Positions 1 through 6,955 of a stretch of DNA of 55,122 nt are shown here, in pieces. This DNA comes from Eubacterium sp. Lineage in GTDB: Bacteria; Bacillota; Clostridia; Lachnospirales; Lachnospiraceae. Within the stretch, counting starts at the first letter, position 1. Every line of letters begins with the position of its first letter. Where the stretch lies: contig JAGBNH010000106.1 of assembly GCA_017634475.1 (NCBI GenBank), positions 1 to 55,122 on the forward strand. The letters are read 5' to 3'. The notes beneath the pieces were generated by a model. The model made no database searches and was not told the DNA's origin. It worked only from the letters and a program-made list of their open reading frames with translations. The translations under genes and the position numbers were made by a program.

Positions 1-27
1 CAATATAACGCACAAAAAGGGAGGTGA
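1..27 (+). CDS. Possible 3' end of a BrnT-type toxin gene (partial)
   Basis: Frame 1 from the window edge is open for eight codons and reads QYNAQKGR before a TGA at 25-27. The stop sits inside the ribosome binding site of the next gene, an arrangement typical of tightly coupled toxin-antitoxin pairs. In BrnTA loci the toxin gene lies just upstream of the BrnA antitoxin, and BrnT proteins often end in a short polar tail with a Tyr. Eight codons cannot identify a family, so the call rests mainly on the downstream BrnA-like protein. Confidence 0.35.
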   Translation, partial: QYNAQKGR

Positions 28-31
28 CAAT

Positions 32-241
32 ATGCGTGAAGAATATGACTTTTCAAATGCAATCAAAAATCCCTATGCAAAGCCCTCGAAGCAGCAGATA
101 ACAATCAATCTCTCAACCTCAGTCATCACTTATTTTAAAAATGAAGCTTCTGAAACCGGCATTCCGTATCAGACACTCATTAATCTTTACCTGACAGATT
201 GTGTGGATCATAAGAAAAAACTCAAAACAACCTGGAGCTAA
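32..241 (+). CDS. BrnA-family antitoxin (ribbon-helix-helix)
   Basis: A 69-residue protein whose second half has the signature of the BrnA antitoxin family: a beta strand ITINLSTSVITYF, then KNEASETGIPYQTLINLYLTDC, the ribbon-helix-helix DNA-binding and dimerisation core. BrnA proteins neutralise the RNase toxin BrnT and repress their own operon. Length matches short BrnA forms. The ATG is preceded at good spacing by GGGAGGTGA, which overlaps the stop of a probable upstream gene, suggesting translational coupling. A hairpin terminator follows directly at 246-280, so this is the last gene of its operon. Family call is firm; the toxin itself lies outside the window. Confidence 0.85.
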   Translation: MREEYDFSNAIKNPYAKPSKQQITINLSTSVITYFKNEASETGIPYQTLINLYLTDCVDHKKKLKTTWS

Positions 242-245
242 TCAT

Positions 246-280
246 AAGATCAGGCCTATTATATAGGGTCTGATCTTTTC
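246..280 (+). terminator. Intrinsic terminator after the antitoxin gene
   Basis: AGATCAG at 247-253 pairs with CTGATCT at 270-276, extended inward by GCC/GGT pairing, and is followed by TTTTC. It lies five bases after the antitoxin stop codon. Confidence 0.75.
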
Positions 281-328
281 AACATTTCGTATTACCTTCG
301 TTTCATAAAAAAAGCCGGAAATCCGATC

Positions 329-360
329 AAAATAAAAGGGAACGATTTCTCGCTCCCTTT
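329..360 (-). terminator. Intrinsic terminator after the lipoprotein gene
   Basis: On the minus strand AAAGGGAGCGA (360-350) pairs with TCGTTCCCTTT (345-335), with one G-U pair, followed by TATTTTG. It begins about 20 bases after the stop of the lipoprotein gene. The arm sequence GGGAACGATT recurs in the terminator at 12107-12161. Confidence 0.7.
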
Positions 361-381
361 ATCTAATTCCATATCATTTTG

Positions 382-1875
382 TTACTGTGACTCTGCCAAA
401 AAGAACTGTGTACTTAATGTGTAATTCGTATTTCCATCACTTCTATGGTCAATAATGGATTTACTGATCCGGTAAGTGCCCGGCTCCAGTTTCCCATACA
501 GCCACTCCCAGTTTACTTCAATTTCATTTTCTCCTTCCGGAGGAATCACATATGCTTCCATGGTGAACCCGGCGTTATCAATAATCTGCGGAACAAGGAT
601 CCATGTATCGCCCTCAAGCTTCTCCAAAGAAAAATCCTGTCCAAAGTCTAACTCACCACTCGCCTTATTTTCATACTGCCAGAAATGAGCTGTGAGTCCC
701 GTCGAAGTCACATGCTTTACTGTCATGATCACACCAATGTCAGGATTTTCCGACTCGGGAATGAACTGACCTATCCCGCCTTCCGTCTGATTCCGATCAA
801 AAGAAACGGTATCAAGTATGCTCCACGCCTCATCCCAAAAACTATCCGGCCATGACGTGCAATCCGTGTGGTTAACTACAACCTGCGGATTTTCTCCTTC
901 AAAGACAATAAAAGACCAGTGTTTGTCCGAACCATATGTACCCACACGAACCGGAGTTCCCGCAAGCGTATTTTTCTCATTCACCAGACCTGTTCCACAT
1001 ACAGCAAAATTGTCAGCTACGATGACTTCAATCTGACCATTTTCGATACCATTTGGCTTAAGAATAATCCCATAGCACCCGGTGAGCAGCTTATCGTCAT
1101 CCACATTTGCTATTTCGTAACTCCAGGTCTCGGGTACCTTCAAAGATATCTTTCCATATGGTCCAATAACAAAAGCTGATTCTACGCTTTCATCATTTGC
1201 CGGTACATTCTCCTCTACAAATGCATCTGTACTGCTTATGGAGGATTCAATCCTCTTCAAATCATCATCCGACACCTTGCCTTGCGGAATCACTTCGTAA
1301 GGATTTGCTATATCTCCCGGATATGTTTCTACGATGATTCCATTGCTTTGAACAAGGAGTCGATCTCCCACTTCATAATCAACAGGATTCCCATACGCAT
1401 CTGACCGGGGCAAATGACACAGTTTTCCTGCATCGATAATGTAATCATTCCAGTCAAGGTAACAATATGTTTCCCCTCCATGTTTTTTTGCAACAACAGC
1501 ATACATCGGGACAGAGCTATTCAAAGATAGTACCTTACCATCCTGAACGAAAGCCTCAACATATTTTGATATTCCGTCCTGAGATAGTTTCCAAATTCTC
1601 TGTCCTCCAGTGCTAAAGGGCTCTCCCCATGCTTGTAAAAGAGTGTTTTCATCAAGATCCTTTGACAACTCGATCATCTGATCAAATGTGTATGAAGAAA
1701 CCTCTTCTACAGAAGGAAACTCATTGGCCTTTGAATTGGTATCGTTCTCCGTTTCCTTTCCTGAACTTGTTTCTGCATCCGCATCGGTTACTTGCTTCAC
1801 GCAGGAAGTACATACGCACATACTCACCGCCGCCATAATGGAAAGCACAAATACATATTTCATTTTCTTTCCCAT
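382..1875 (-). CDS. Secreted lipoprotein with C-terminal bacterial Ig-like domain
   Basis: A 497-residue predicted lipoprotein of unknown function. Residues 1-25 form a signal peptide ending in a cysteine cluster (C20, C22, C25), so the exact lipidated Cys is unclear. A Ser/Thr/Glu-rich linker follows to about residue 55, then mixed alpha/beta sequence without a motif I recognise. The last 110 residues (from about GVIMTVKHVTSTGLTAHF to VNWEWLYGKLEPGTYRI) resemble the bacterial Ig-like domains found at the C-terminus of many Clostridial lipoproteins. The ATG at 1875 is chosen because AGGAGGTGAAC lies just upstream; the open frame continues to 2064, but that part resembles an unrelated ATPase remnant. 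Expected location is the outer face of the membrane. Confidence 0.75.
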   Translation of the reverse strand: MGKKMKYVFVLSIMAAVSMCVCTSCVKQVTDADAETSSGKETENDTNSKANEFPSVEEVSSYTFDQMIELSKDLDENTLLQAWGEPFSTGGQRIWKLSQDGISKYVEAFVQDGKVLSLNSSVPMYAVVAKKHGGETYCYLDWNDYIIDAGKLCHLPRSDAYGNPVDYEVGDRLLVQSNGIIVETYPGDIANPYEVIPQGKVSDDDLKRIESSISSTDAFVEENVPANDESVESAFVIGPYGKISLKVPETWSYEIANVDDDKLLTGCYGIILKPNGIENGQIEVIVADNFAVCGTGLVNEKNTLAGTPVRVGTYGSDKHWSFIVFEGENPQVVVNHTDCTSWPDSFWDEAWSILDTVSFDRNQTEGGIGQFIPESENPDIGVIMTVKHVTSTGLTAHFWQYENKASGELDFGQDFSLEKLEGDTWILVPQIIDNAGFTMEAYVIPPEGENEIEVNWEWLYGKLEPGTYRISKSIIDHRSDGNTNYTLSTQFFLAESQ

Positions 1876-1949
1876 GATGTTCACCTCCTGCATATAGATA
1901 CGTTTTACATATGTCTTTTTATGGAAATCAGATCTGTTTAACAGTATTT

Positions 1950-2090
1950 TTATAGTACGAAGATACTCCTCACATTCTTTCAATGTGAATGGTTTCAGAT
2001 GAATCTGTCCCGTCAGTCTGTTGTGAAATCCCCCCTTGTCATTCACTATTTTTTCCATAACCACATCTTACGGTGCAGTTGTGGAAGAAA
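1950..2090 (-). pseudogene. Remnant of an AAA-type ATPase (DUF234-associated family)
   Basis: Upstream of and in frame with the lipoprotein lies a stretch encoding MEKIVNDKGGFHNRL and then QIHLKPFTLKECEEYL. This matches the conserved segment after Walker B in the Clostridial ATP-binding family that carries a C-terminal DUF234 nuclease-like domain. Before it the reading frame is closed by a TAA where the family would continue (around SAASWM), and after it the similarity stops. Only about 45 codons remain, with no Walker A. I read this as a decayed fragment of a multicopy ATPase gene, recognised from memory and not by alignment. Confidence 0.5.
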
Positions 2091-2152
2091 TGTGCATAAG
2101 ACTATTATTCACTCCTCTCTGCTCATCATGCATTAAATCTGATTTTAAGGAA

Positions 2153-2182
2153 CAAAAAAGAGCAGGCTCAACGAACCTGCTC
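2153..2182 (-). terminator. Intrinsic terminator of the tRNA-Leu gene
   Basis: On the minus strand GAGCAGG (2182-2176) pairs with CCTGCTC (2166-2160) across a nine-base loop and is followed by TTTTTTG. It starts 14 bases after the tRNA 3' end. Confidence 0.85.
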
Positions 2183-2196
2183 TCTTCTTGTCTGTA

Positions 2197-2280
2197 TGCG
2201 GGAGATGGGACTTGAACCCACACGACGTTTCCACCACTAGATCCTTAGTCTAGCCTGTCTGCCAATTCCAGCACTCCCGC
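2197..2280 (-). tRNA. tRNA-Leu, anticodon AAG
   Basis: An 84-base class II tRNA. The acceptor arm pairs GCGGGAG (2280-2274) with CTCCCGC (2204-2198), with discriminator A at 2197. The anticodon arm is CTAGA, loop CTAAGGA, TCTAG (2253-2237), which places AAG at 2246-2244. A long variable arm and the GGTTCAAGTCC T-arm are present. CCA is not encoded. An AAG anticodon implies A34-to-inosine editing to read CTT and CTC leucine codons. It has its own promoter at 2300-2328 and its own terminator. Confidence 0.93.
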
Positions 2281-2299
2281 TTGTTCAAACGCAAGTGAT

Positions 2300-2328
2300 A
2301 TTGTACCACGATTACAATGGCATGTCAA
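2300..2328 (-). promoter_or_regulatory. Sigma-A promoter of tRNA-Leu
   Basis: On the minus strand a perfect -35 TTGACA (2328-2323), a 17-base spacer and -10 TACAAT (2305-2300). Transcription would start about 13 bases before the tRNA 5' end. Confidence 0.85.
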
Positions 2329-2380
2329 ACACTTTTTGTTTGATCTGCTCTGTTTTTTCATTCATGCATCTTACATGATC

Positions 2381-2409
2381 ATCGGGGGAACCGAAGAGGC
2401 TCCCCCGAT
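2381..2409 (-). terminator. Hairpin after rplT, probable operon terminator
   Basis: A 12-bp stem, ATCGGGGGAGCC (2409-2398, minus strand) with GGTTCCCCCGAT (2392-2381), one G-U pair, loop of five. It lies 21 bases past the rplT stop. No U-tract follows directly, so termination strength is uncertain. Confidence 0.5.
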
Positions 2410-2430
2410 CATAAGCATAACTCCTGCTGC

Positions 2431-2787
2431 TTACGCAATTGCGTTCTTTGCAGCCTCTGCAAGCTTTGCAAATCCTTCCGGATCACTGATCGCCATCTCG
2501 GAAAGCATCTTGCGGTTGATGTCGATGCCTGCTACCTTAAGACCATGCATAAGCTGGCTGTAGGAGATATCGCAGGTTCTTGCTGCAGCGTTGATACGTG
2601 CGATCCAAAGCTGACGGAAATCTCTCTTTCTTTCCTTTCTTCCTGCAAAAGCGGAAGTCTCAGCACGCATTACGGACTGCTTAGCTACACGATACTGCTT
2701 GGAACGTGCGCCTACATATCCCTTTGCTGCCTTTAATGTCTTATTATGTCTTTTCTTGGCATTAGCGCCGCCTTTAATTCTTGCCAT
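2431..2787 (-). CDS. rplT: 50S ribosomal protein L20
   Basis: 118 residues beginning [16 protein letters not shown], the typical L20 N-terminus: a basic extension that threads into 23S rRNA, followed by the globular RNA-binding part ending in [13 protein letters not shown]20 is needed for early 50S assembly. In Bacillus it also binds the infC leader and represses the operon, and a matching leader is present here. It is the last gene of infC-rpmI-rplT, with AGGAGGAAAATGAC before the ATG and a hairpin after the stop. Length is normal. Confidence 0.98.
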   Translation of the reverse strand: MARIKGGANAKKRHNKTLKAAKGYVGARSKQYRVAKQSVMRAETSAFAGRKERKRDFRQLWIARINAAARTCDISYSQLMHGLKVAGIDINRKMLSEMAISDPEGFAKLAEAAKNAIA

Positions 2788-2861
2788 GTCATTTTCCTCC
2801 TAAATTACCGGTTATTAACGAATTCTAAGTGTAAAAGATATCTGTCAACACGATGTGTCGA

Positions 2862-3059
2862 TTAGATGTAAGGCAGGATCTTCTTCATTACCTTGCTGTT
2901 GGTCTTATCCATCATGGTAGCCTTACGAAGATTTCTCTTACGCTTTGTGGTCTTCTTGGTAAGGATATGACTCTTATACGCCTTATTTCTCTTCAGCTTT
3001 CCTGTTCCTGTTTTGGTAAAGCGCTTAGCAGCAGCCTTCTTTGTCTTTAACTTCGGCAT
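2862..3059 (-). CDS. rpmI: 50S ribosomal protein L35
   Basis: 65 residues beginning [20 protein letters not shown], the diagnostic L35 start, very Lys-rich throughout as expected of a small rRNA-binding protein of the large subunit. It lies between infC and rplT in the conserved order, with AAGGAGGAAAAAGAT before the ATG. Expression should follow the infC leader attenuator upstream. Nothing unusual is seen. Confidence 0.98.
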   Translation of the reverse strand: MPKLKTKKAAAKRFTKTGTGKLKRNKAYKSHILTKKTTKRKRNLRKATMMDKTNSKVMKKILPYI

Positions 3060-3151
3060 ATCTTTTTCCTCCTTGATTAGTCGGCTTCATGAGCCAGATT
3101 ATAAATCCAATAGATAAACTATAATAGATTTTCAAAATGTTGGTCGAGATC

Positions 3152-3655
3152 CTATCTCTTCTCTACAAGAAACATGATCATGCTGCGTCCTTCAAATTTT
3201 GCCGGACTGTCAACCGTGGAAATGTCGGAAAGCTTCTCCGCAAACTCATCGAGGATCCGCTTGCTCTGGTTCACATAGGCCAGCTCACGACCGCGGAAAC
3301 GCAGCGTTACCTTAACACGATTGCCCTTCTCCAGGAACTTCCGTGCCATACCCACCTTGGTATTCAGGTCATTCTCCTCGATATTCGGAGACAGGCGCAC
3401 TTCCTTGATCTCAACGATCCGCTGTTTCTTCTTTGCTTCCTTTTCCTTTCGCTCCATCTCATAGCGGAACTTACCGTAGTCCACTATTCTGCATACCGGC
3501 GGCTTTGCATTCGGAGAAACCAGGACCAGATCCATATCTGCATCCTCAGCCATCTGCAGGGCTTCCTTGATACCCACAACGCCCAGCTGACCGCCTTCTG
3601 CACCGATCACGCGCACTTCCTTCTCTCTGATCCGTTCATTGACTAAATATTCGAT
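3152..3655 (-). CDS. infC: Translation initiation factor IF-3, probable AUC start
   Basis: 167 residues from the proposed start, reading IEYLVNERIREKEVRVIGAE, then the linker and C-terminal domain with RFRGRELAYV. IF-3 prevents subunit joining and checks start codons on the 30S subunit. The frame is open further upstream, but the only Shine-Dalgarno, GGAGGG at minus 3668-3663, lies seven bases before ATC at 3655, and the sequence before it is leader RNA with a terminator hairpin. No ATG, GTG or TTG is suitably placed. In E. coli infC starts with AUU and IF-3 discriminates against it, giving autoregulation; AUC belongs to the same class of start codon. It is first in infC-rpmI-rplT. Confidence 0.93.
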   Translation of the reverse strand: MEYLVNERIREKEVRVIGAEGGQLGVVGIKEALQMAEDADMDLVLVSPNAKPPVCRIVDYGKFRYEMERKEKEAKKKQRIVEIKEVRLSPNIEENDLNTKVGMARKFLEKGNRVKVTLRFRGRELAYVNQSKRILDEFAEKLSDISTVDSPAKFEGRSMIMFLVEKR

Positions 3656-3834
3656 GGTCGTACCCTCCAAAAGAATAAAAAAAAGTGGATACAAGTATCC
3701 ACAGAATAACGCACCAAAAGACAGGGACGAAGTTCGTCCGCACTGTGATGGATCACAGGTCTCTGACCGTATTAACCCGACCGCTCTGGGCGACACAAGG
3801 TGAGAGTGGATACTCTGCTTTGTTTTTTCACAAG
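3656..3834 (-). promoter_or_regulatory. infC operon leader with terminator/antiterminator (L20-leader-like)
   Basis: About 180 bases of untranslated RNA between the promoter and infC. It ends in a strong terminator (3677-3702). The 5' arm of that terminator, GTGGATACT on the minus strand, is complementary to AGTATCCAC further upstream (minus 3812-3804), so an alternative antiterminator can form. This is the layout of L20-controlled leaders in Firmicutes, where excess L20 favours termination. Binding of L20 itself is inferred from family knowledge. Confidence 0.7.
3677..3702 (-). terminator. Attenuator terminator in the infC leader
   Basis: GTGGATAC (3702-3695 on the minus strand) pairs perfectly with GTATCCAC (3692-3685) across a two-base TT loop, followed by eight T. 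It lies just before the infC ribosome binding site, so read-through controls the whole operon. Confidence 0.85.
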
Positions 3835-3840
3835 GGGTAG

Positions 3841-3868
3841 ATTATCACAATCCACCCCCTGATGTCAA
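3841..3868 (-). promoter_or_regulatory. Promoter of infC-rpmI-rplT
   Basis: -35 TTGACA (3868-3863), a 16-base spacer and -10 GATAAT (3846-3841), with TGT directly before the -10 (extended -10). The upstream side abuts the 50-bp tandem repeats at 3870-3969. Confidence 0.75.
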
Positions 3869-3869
3869 C

Positions 3870-3969
3870 ACATTTTTTCCAAATCCACGGCAAACCCCAT
3901 GGTTTTCCCGCAGTTTGCCACATTTTTTCCAACTCCACGGCAAACTCCATAGTTTTTCTGCAGTCTGCC
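3870..3969. repeat. Two tandem 50-bp repeats, each with an inverted repeat
   Basis: ACATTTTTTCCAA recurs at 3870 and 3920 with an exact 50-base period, and the units (3870-3919, 3920-3969) differ at only a few positions. A degenerate third start is visible at 3970. Each unit contains GGCAAAC facing GTTTGCC or GTCTGCC, so each can fold into a hairpin. They lie between the pheA-fusion stop (3990) and the infC -35 box. Function is unknown. Confidence 0.8.
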
Positions 3970-3989
3970 GCATTTTCATCCGATACCGG

Positions 3990-5678
3990 TCACGAAGAAA
4001 ATGTTCCGAGTACCGTCAGATCCTCTGTCTCATACCGGATCTCTCCAAGCGCTCTGGACACGTTCCTGTCCGTGAGCTTTCCCTCGAAGCTGACGTAGAA
4101 GCTGTATTCCCACTTCTTTTTCAGGGACGGACGGGATTCGATCCTGGTCATGTTGATGGAGTTCTTGTTGATGATCCCCATGATCTGATAGAGCGAACCC
4201 ACACGATGGGGTGCGGTAAAGCAGATGATCACGGAATCCGATCCCTTGAGCACGGTCTTCTTCTTCGTAAGGATCACGAAACGGGTGGCATTGTCCCGAG
4301 TGAAATTGATCCTTCTGGCCAGGACCTTCAGGTTATACAGCTCTGCTGCCCGTTCGCTGGCAATGGCAGCCTTGGTGATATCCCCGCTCTCCATTACCTT
4401 CTTCGCTGCCAGCGCCGTGTTGCTGGTGGTCTCTGAAGAGAACTGATGACTCTCGATATATTCCCTGCACTGCATGATGCCCTGGTTGTGGGAATAAACC
4501 TTTCGGATATCGGAAAGCTCCGCTTCCGGCAGTCCCAGTAATGCATGCTCGATATCCAGGACCACTTCCTCCACGATGGTCACGCCGGCCCGTCGGATGA
4601 TGTCGTAATTCCCGCTGACAAATCCCGCGGAGCTGTTCTCCACCGGCAGCACGCCGTAATCAGCCTGGCCGTTTTCCACCGCTGCCACCACATCATCAAA
4701 GGTCTTCACATTGAGAAGATCCGCATCCTCACCAAAATACCGCATGGCCGCTGCTTCGGCATAAGCCCCCGGCACCCCGGCATAACAGATCTTCTTTCCT
4801 TCCTTCGGAAGCTCCTCGATAAAGGTATATTCCGAGGGATCAAAGGGATCCGTTTCGATATCTGCAGCCTTAAGCTCCTCCAGCATCTGCGTGACTGTTT
4901 TCTTTGTCAGAGGATGCACTGCGTAGGGTGCGATCTCGCAAAGCGGCTCCAGTACAAATGTCCGGCGTTCCATTTCCACATGGGGGATAAATAATCCCTC
5001 TTCCCGGATCACGGCGTCATCATACAGGAGGATATCCAGATCCAGTGTTCTCGGCCCCCAGTGAACGATCCTCTTCCGCCCTGCTTCCTTCTCAATATCG
5101 TGGAGTACGGAAAGCAGCTCCATCGGGGAGTAAAGGGTTTCGATCTCCACTGCGCCGTTCAGGAAATTCGGCTGCTCCACAGGGCCGTAGGGCTCTGTTT
5201 CGATATATGCCGCAGAGCGCACCACCCGGATATAGGGATCCTTTCCCAGCTGTTCCACGGCCTGGTCAAGATACCGCTTCTTATCTCCCAGGTTGGAACC
5301 GATCCCCAGATATACGGTATGTCTTCCCCTGGTGATGGTCACCGCAACGGTTTCAAAATCCATTCCCATGGGGGAATCCGGCTTGTCCACCCGGACCTCC
5401 ACCGAACGGACCTTCCGGAACCGGAGCAGCAGCTCGGAAGCCACAGCCTCGGCCACAGCCTCGATGAGATTCCATTTCTCTCCGGTCACCACATCCTCGA
5501 TCAGATGCGCCGCCGTCTCATAGCTTACGGTTTCGGACAGATCATCGGATACGGATGACGCCCGAAGATCCAGATATAATTTTGCAGAGACGTAGAATGA
5601 CTGCCCCTGCTCCTTTTCTTCCTCATATACGCCATGATAGGCGTAGATCTTCAGTTTATGGATCTCAATGATATCCAT
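3990..5678 (-). CDS. Trifunctional fusion: dihydroneopterin aldolase, HPPK, prephenate dehydratase
   Basis: 562 residues with three enzymes in one frame. Residues 1-118 are FolB (YHGVYEEEKEQGQSF), which cleaves dihydroneopterin. Residues 121-270 are FolK (GIGSNLGDK, RTLDLDILLYDD), which pyrophosphorylates the product; folB-folK fusions are common. Residues 296-475 are prephenate dehydratase (VPGAYAEAAA, SNTALAA, and NATRF with the catalytic TRF), followed by a C-terminal ACT domain at 483-562 (HRVGSLYQIM and ESRPS, the Phe-binding motifs). PheA is normally separate or fused to chorismate mutase; I know of no common fusion to folate enzymes. AAGGAGG precedes the ATG, and the start overlaps folC by 14 bases, so the two are coupled. 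All key motifs look intact, so all three activities are plausible. Confidence 0.93.
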   Translation of the reverse strand: MDIIEIHKLKIYAYHGVYEEEKEQGQSFYVSAKLYLDLRASSVSDDLSETVSYETAAHLIEDVVTGEKWNLIEAVAEAVASELLLRFRKVRSVEVRVDKPDSPMGMDFETVAVTITRGRHTVYLGIGSNLGDKKRYLDQAVEQLGKDPYIRVVRSAAYIETEPYGPVEQPNFLNGAVEIETLYSPMELLSVLHDIEKEAGRKRIVHWGPRTLDLDILLYDDAVIREEGLFIPHVEMERRTFVLEPLCEIAPYAVHPLTKKTVTQMLEELKAADIETDPFDPSEYTFIEELPKEGKKICYAGVPGAYAEAAAMRYFGEDADLLNVKTFDDVVAAVENGQADYGVLPVENSSAGFVSGNYDIIRRAGVTIVEEVVLDIEHALLGLPEAELSDIRKVYSHNQGIMQCREYIESHQFSSETTSNTALAAKKVMESGDITKAAIASERAAELYNLKVLARRINFTRDNATRFVILTKKKTVLKGSDSVIICFTAPHRVGSLYQIMGIINKNSINMTRIESRPSLKKKWEYSFYVSFEGKLTDRNVSRALGEIRYETEDLTVLGTFSS

Positions 5679-6936
5679 GGAATCCTCCTTCTCTTAACAA
5701 ATCCCCCATAAAGCTTAAGGAACCGGAGATCACGATCACCTCTCCTTCAGCCGAATCCCCAAGGGCAGACTGTACCGCCCGGATGACGTCTCCCTTATCC
5801 TGCGCCCTGACCCCGGCCTCCCGGATCTGCCGGGCCAGCTCCGATCCCTTCATTCCTCTGGGGCTGTCCGGGGTAAAGGTATAGACCTTCCCGGCCAGGG
5901 GAAGCAGTGTTTCCAGCATACAGGAAACCTCCTTATCCCGAAGGACTCCCAGAACAAAGGTAAGCTTCCTCTCCGGAAAGAACCCGGCCAGTTCCTCCGC
6001 CAGCCGCTTCCAGGCATCCCGGTTATGGGCGCCGTCCAGGATCACCAGCGGTTCCTGCTCCAGCACCATGAAACGCCCGGGCCAGACGGTTTCCCGAAGG
6101 CCTTCCTGCATCATTTCACGGGATACTTCGGACAGATGGAAATGTGCAGCTCGCCGGTTATATTCCTCCAGCGCCGTAAGGGCTGTAGCGGCATTTTCCA
6201 ATGCTACCTGCCCCGGCATCCGGATCCGGAACGGCGTATCATCCCAGTTAAAGGTCGTTCCCTGAAGACTCTGCCTTACCTCCGAGATCCGGCGAAGGTC
6301 GGTCCCCACATATGTCCGTCCCTCCAGGTACGTACGAAGCTCATCATCCAGGGGTGAAGAAACCAGCACATCGCCCTCTTTTACGATCCCCAGCTTCTCC
6401 TCCAGGATCTTCTCCCGGGTATCTCCCAGAAACTGCATATGATCCATGCTGACGGTGGCCAGGATATCCACCACCTTTTCGGGCATTACATTTGTGGCAT
6501 CCAGCCTTCCGCCCATGCCGCATTCAATGAGCATGATATCACATTCCTGCTCCGCAAACCAGAGAAAGGCCAGGGCCGTTTCCGTTTCAAAGGCTGTGGG
6601 CGTTCCCGGCAGCTTCTCCTCAGCTGCACGGATCCGCGTCATCAGCTCCGCCACGGTTTCCTCCTCCGGCATGACTCCGTTAATGGTCCACCGCTCCCGG
6701 TATTCCACCAGTGCAGGGGAAATGTATCGTCCCACCTTGAGTCCGGCCCGGATCAGCACATGCTCCACGAAGGACATGATGCTTCCCTTTCCGTTGGTTC
6801 CTGCGATATGAAGGGCCGGGACCCGAAGCTGCGGGTTCCCAAGGGCATGCAAAAGCCCCAAAACGTTGTCCAGCCCCGGAATGATTCCGAGGCTGTTCTT
6901 TTCTGCAATATAGATTTGACTCTCTTTATAATTCAT
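5665..6936 (-). CDS. folC: Bifunctional folylpolyglutamate synthase/dihydrofolate synthase
   Basis: 423 residues beginning MNYKESQIYIAEKNSLGIIPGL. It adds L-glutamate to dihydropteroate and to reduced folates in the cytoplasm. The Mur-ligase P-loop is HIAGTNGKGS, and the second conserved block reads ILDGAHNRDAWKRLAEEL. A 466-codon frame exists, but the first 43 codons overlap the end of the preceding deacetylase gene and lack family character, so ATG 6936 is used; a GTG at 6948 is an alternative. The Shine-Dalgarno (AGGA) is close to the ATG. The 3' end overlaps the folB-folK-pheA fusion, making a folate cluster. Confidence 0.93.
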   Translation of the reverse strand: MNYKESQIYIAEKNSLGIIPGLDNVLGLLHALGNPQLRVPALHIAGTNGKGSIMSFVEHVLIRAGLKVGRYISPALVEYRERWTINGVMPEEETVAELMTRIRAAEEKLPGTPTAFETETALAFLWFAEQECDIMLIECGMGGRLDATNVMPEKVVDILATVSMDHMQFLGDTREKILEEKLGIVKEGDVLVSSPLDDELRTYLEGRTYVGTDLRRISEVRQSLQGTTFNWDDTPFRIRMPGQVALENAATALTALEEYNRRAAHFHLSEVSREMMQEGLRETVWPGRFMVLEQEPLVILDGAHNRDAWKRLAEELAGFFPERKLTFVLGVLRDKEVSCMLETLLPLAGKVYTFTPDSPRGMKGSELARQIREAGVRAQDKGDVIRAVQSALGDSAEGEVIVISGSLSFMGDLLREGGFHGYH

Positions 6937-6955
6937 TTCCTGACACACAATCTGA

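Noticed and set aside
1876-2064. An N-terminal extension of the lipoprotein up to GTG 2064
   Set aside because: It would bury the signal peptide, and the extra residues resemble an ATPase fragment; AGGAGGTGAAC marks the downstream ATG.
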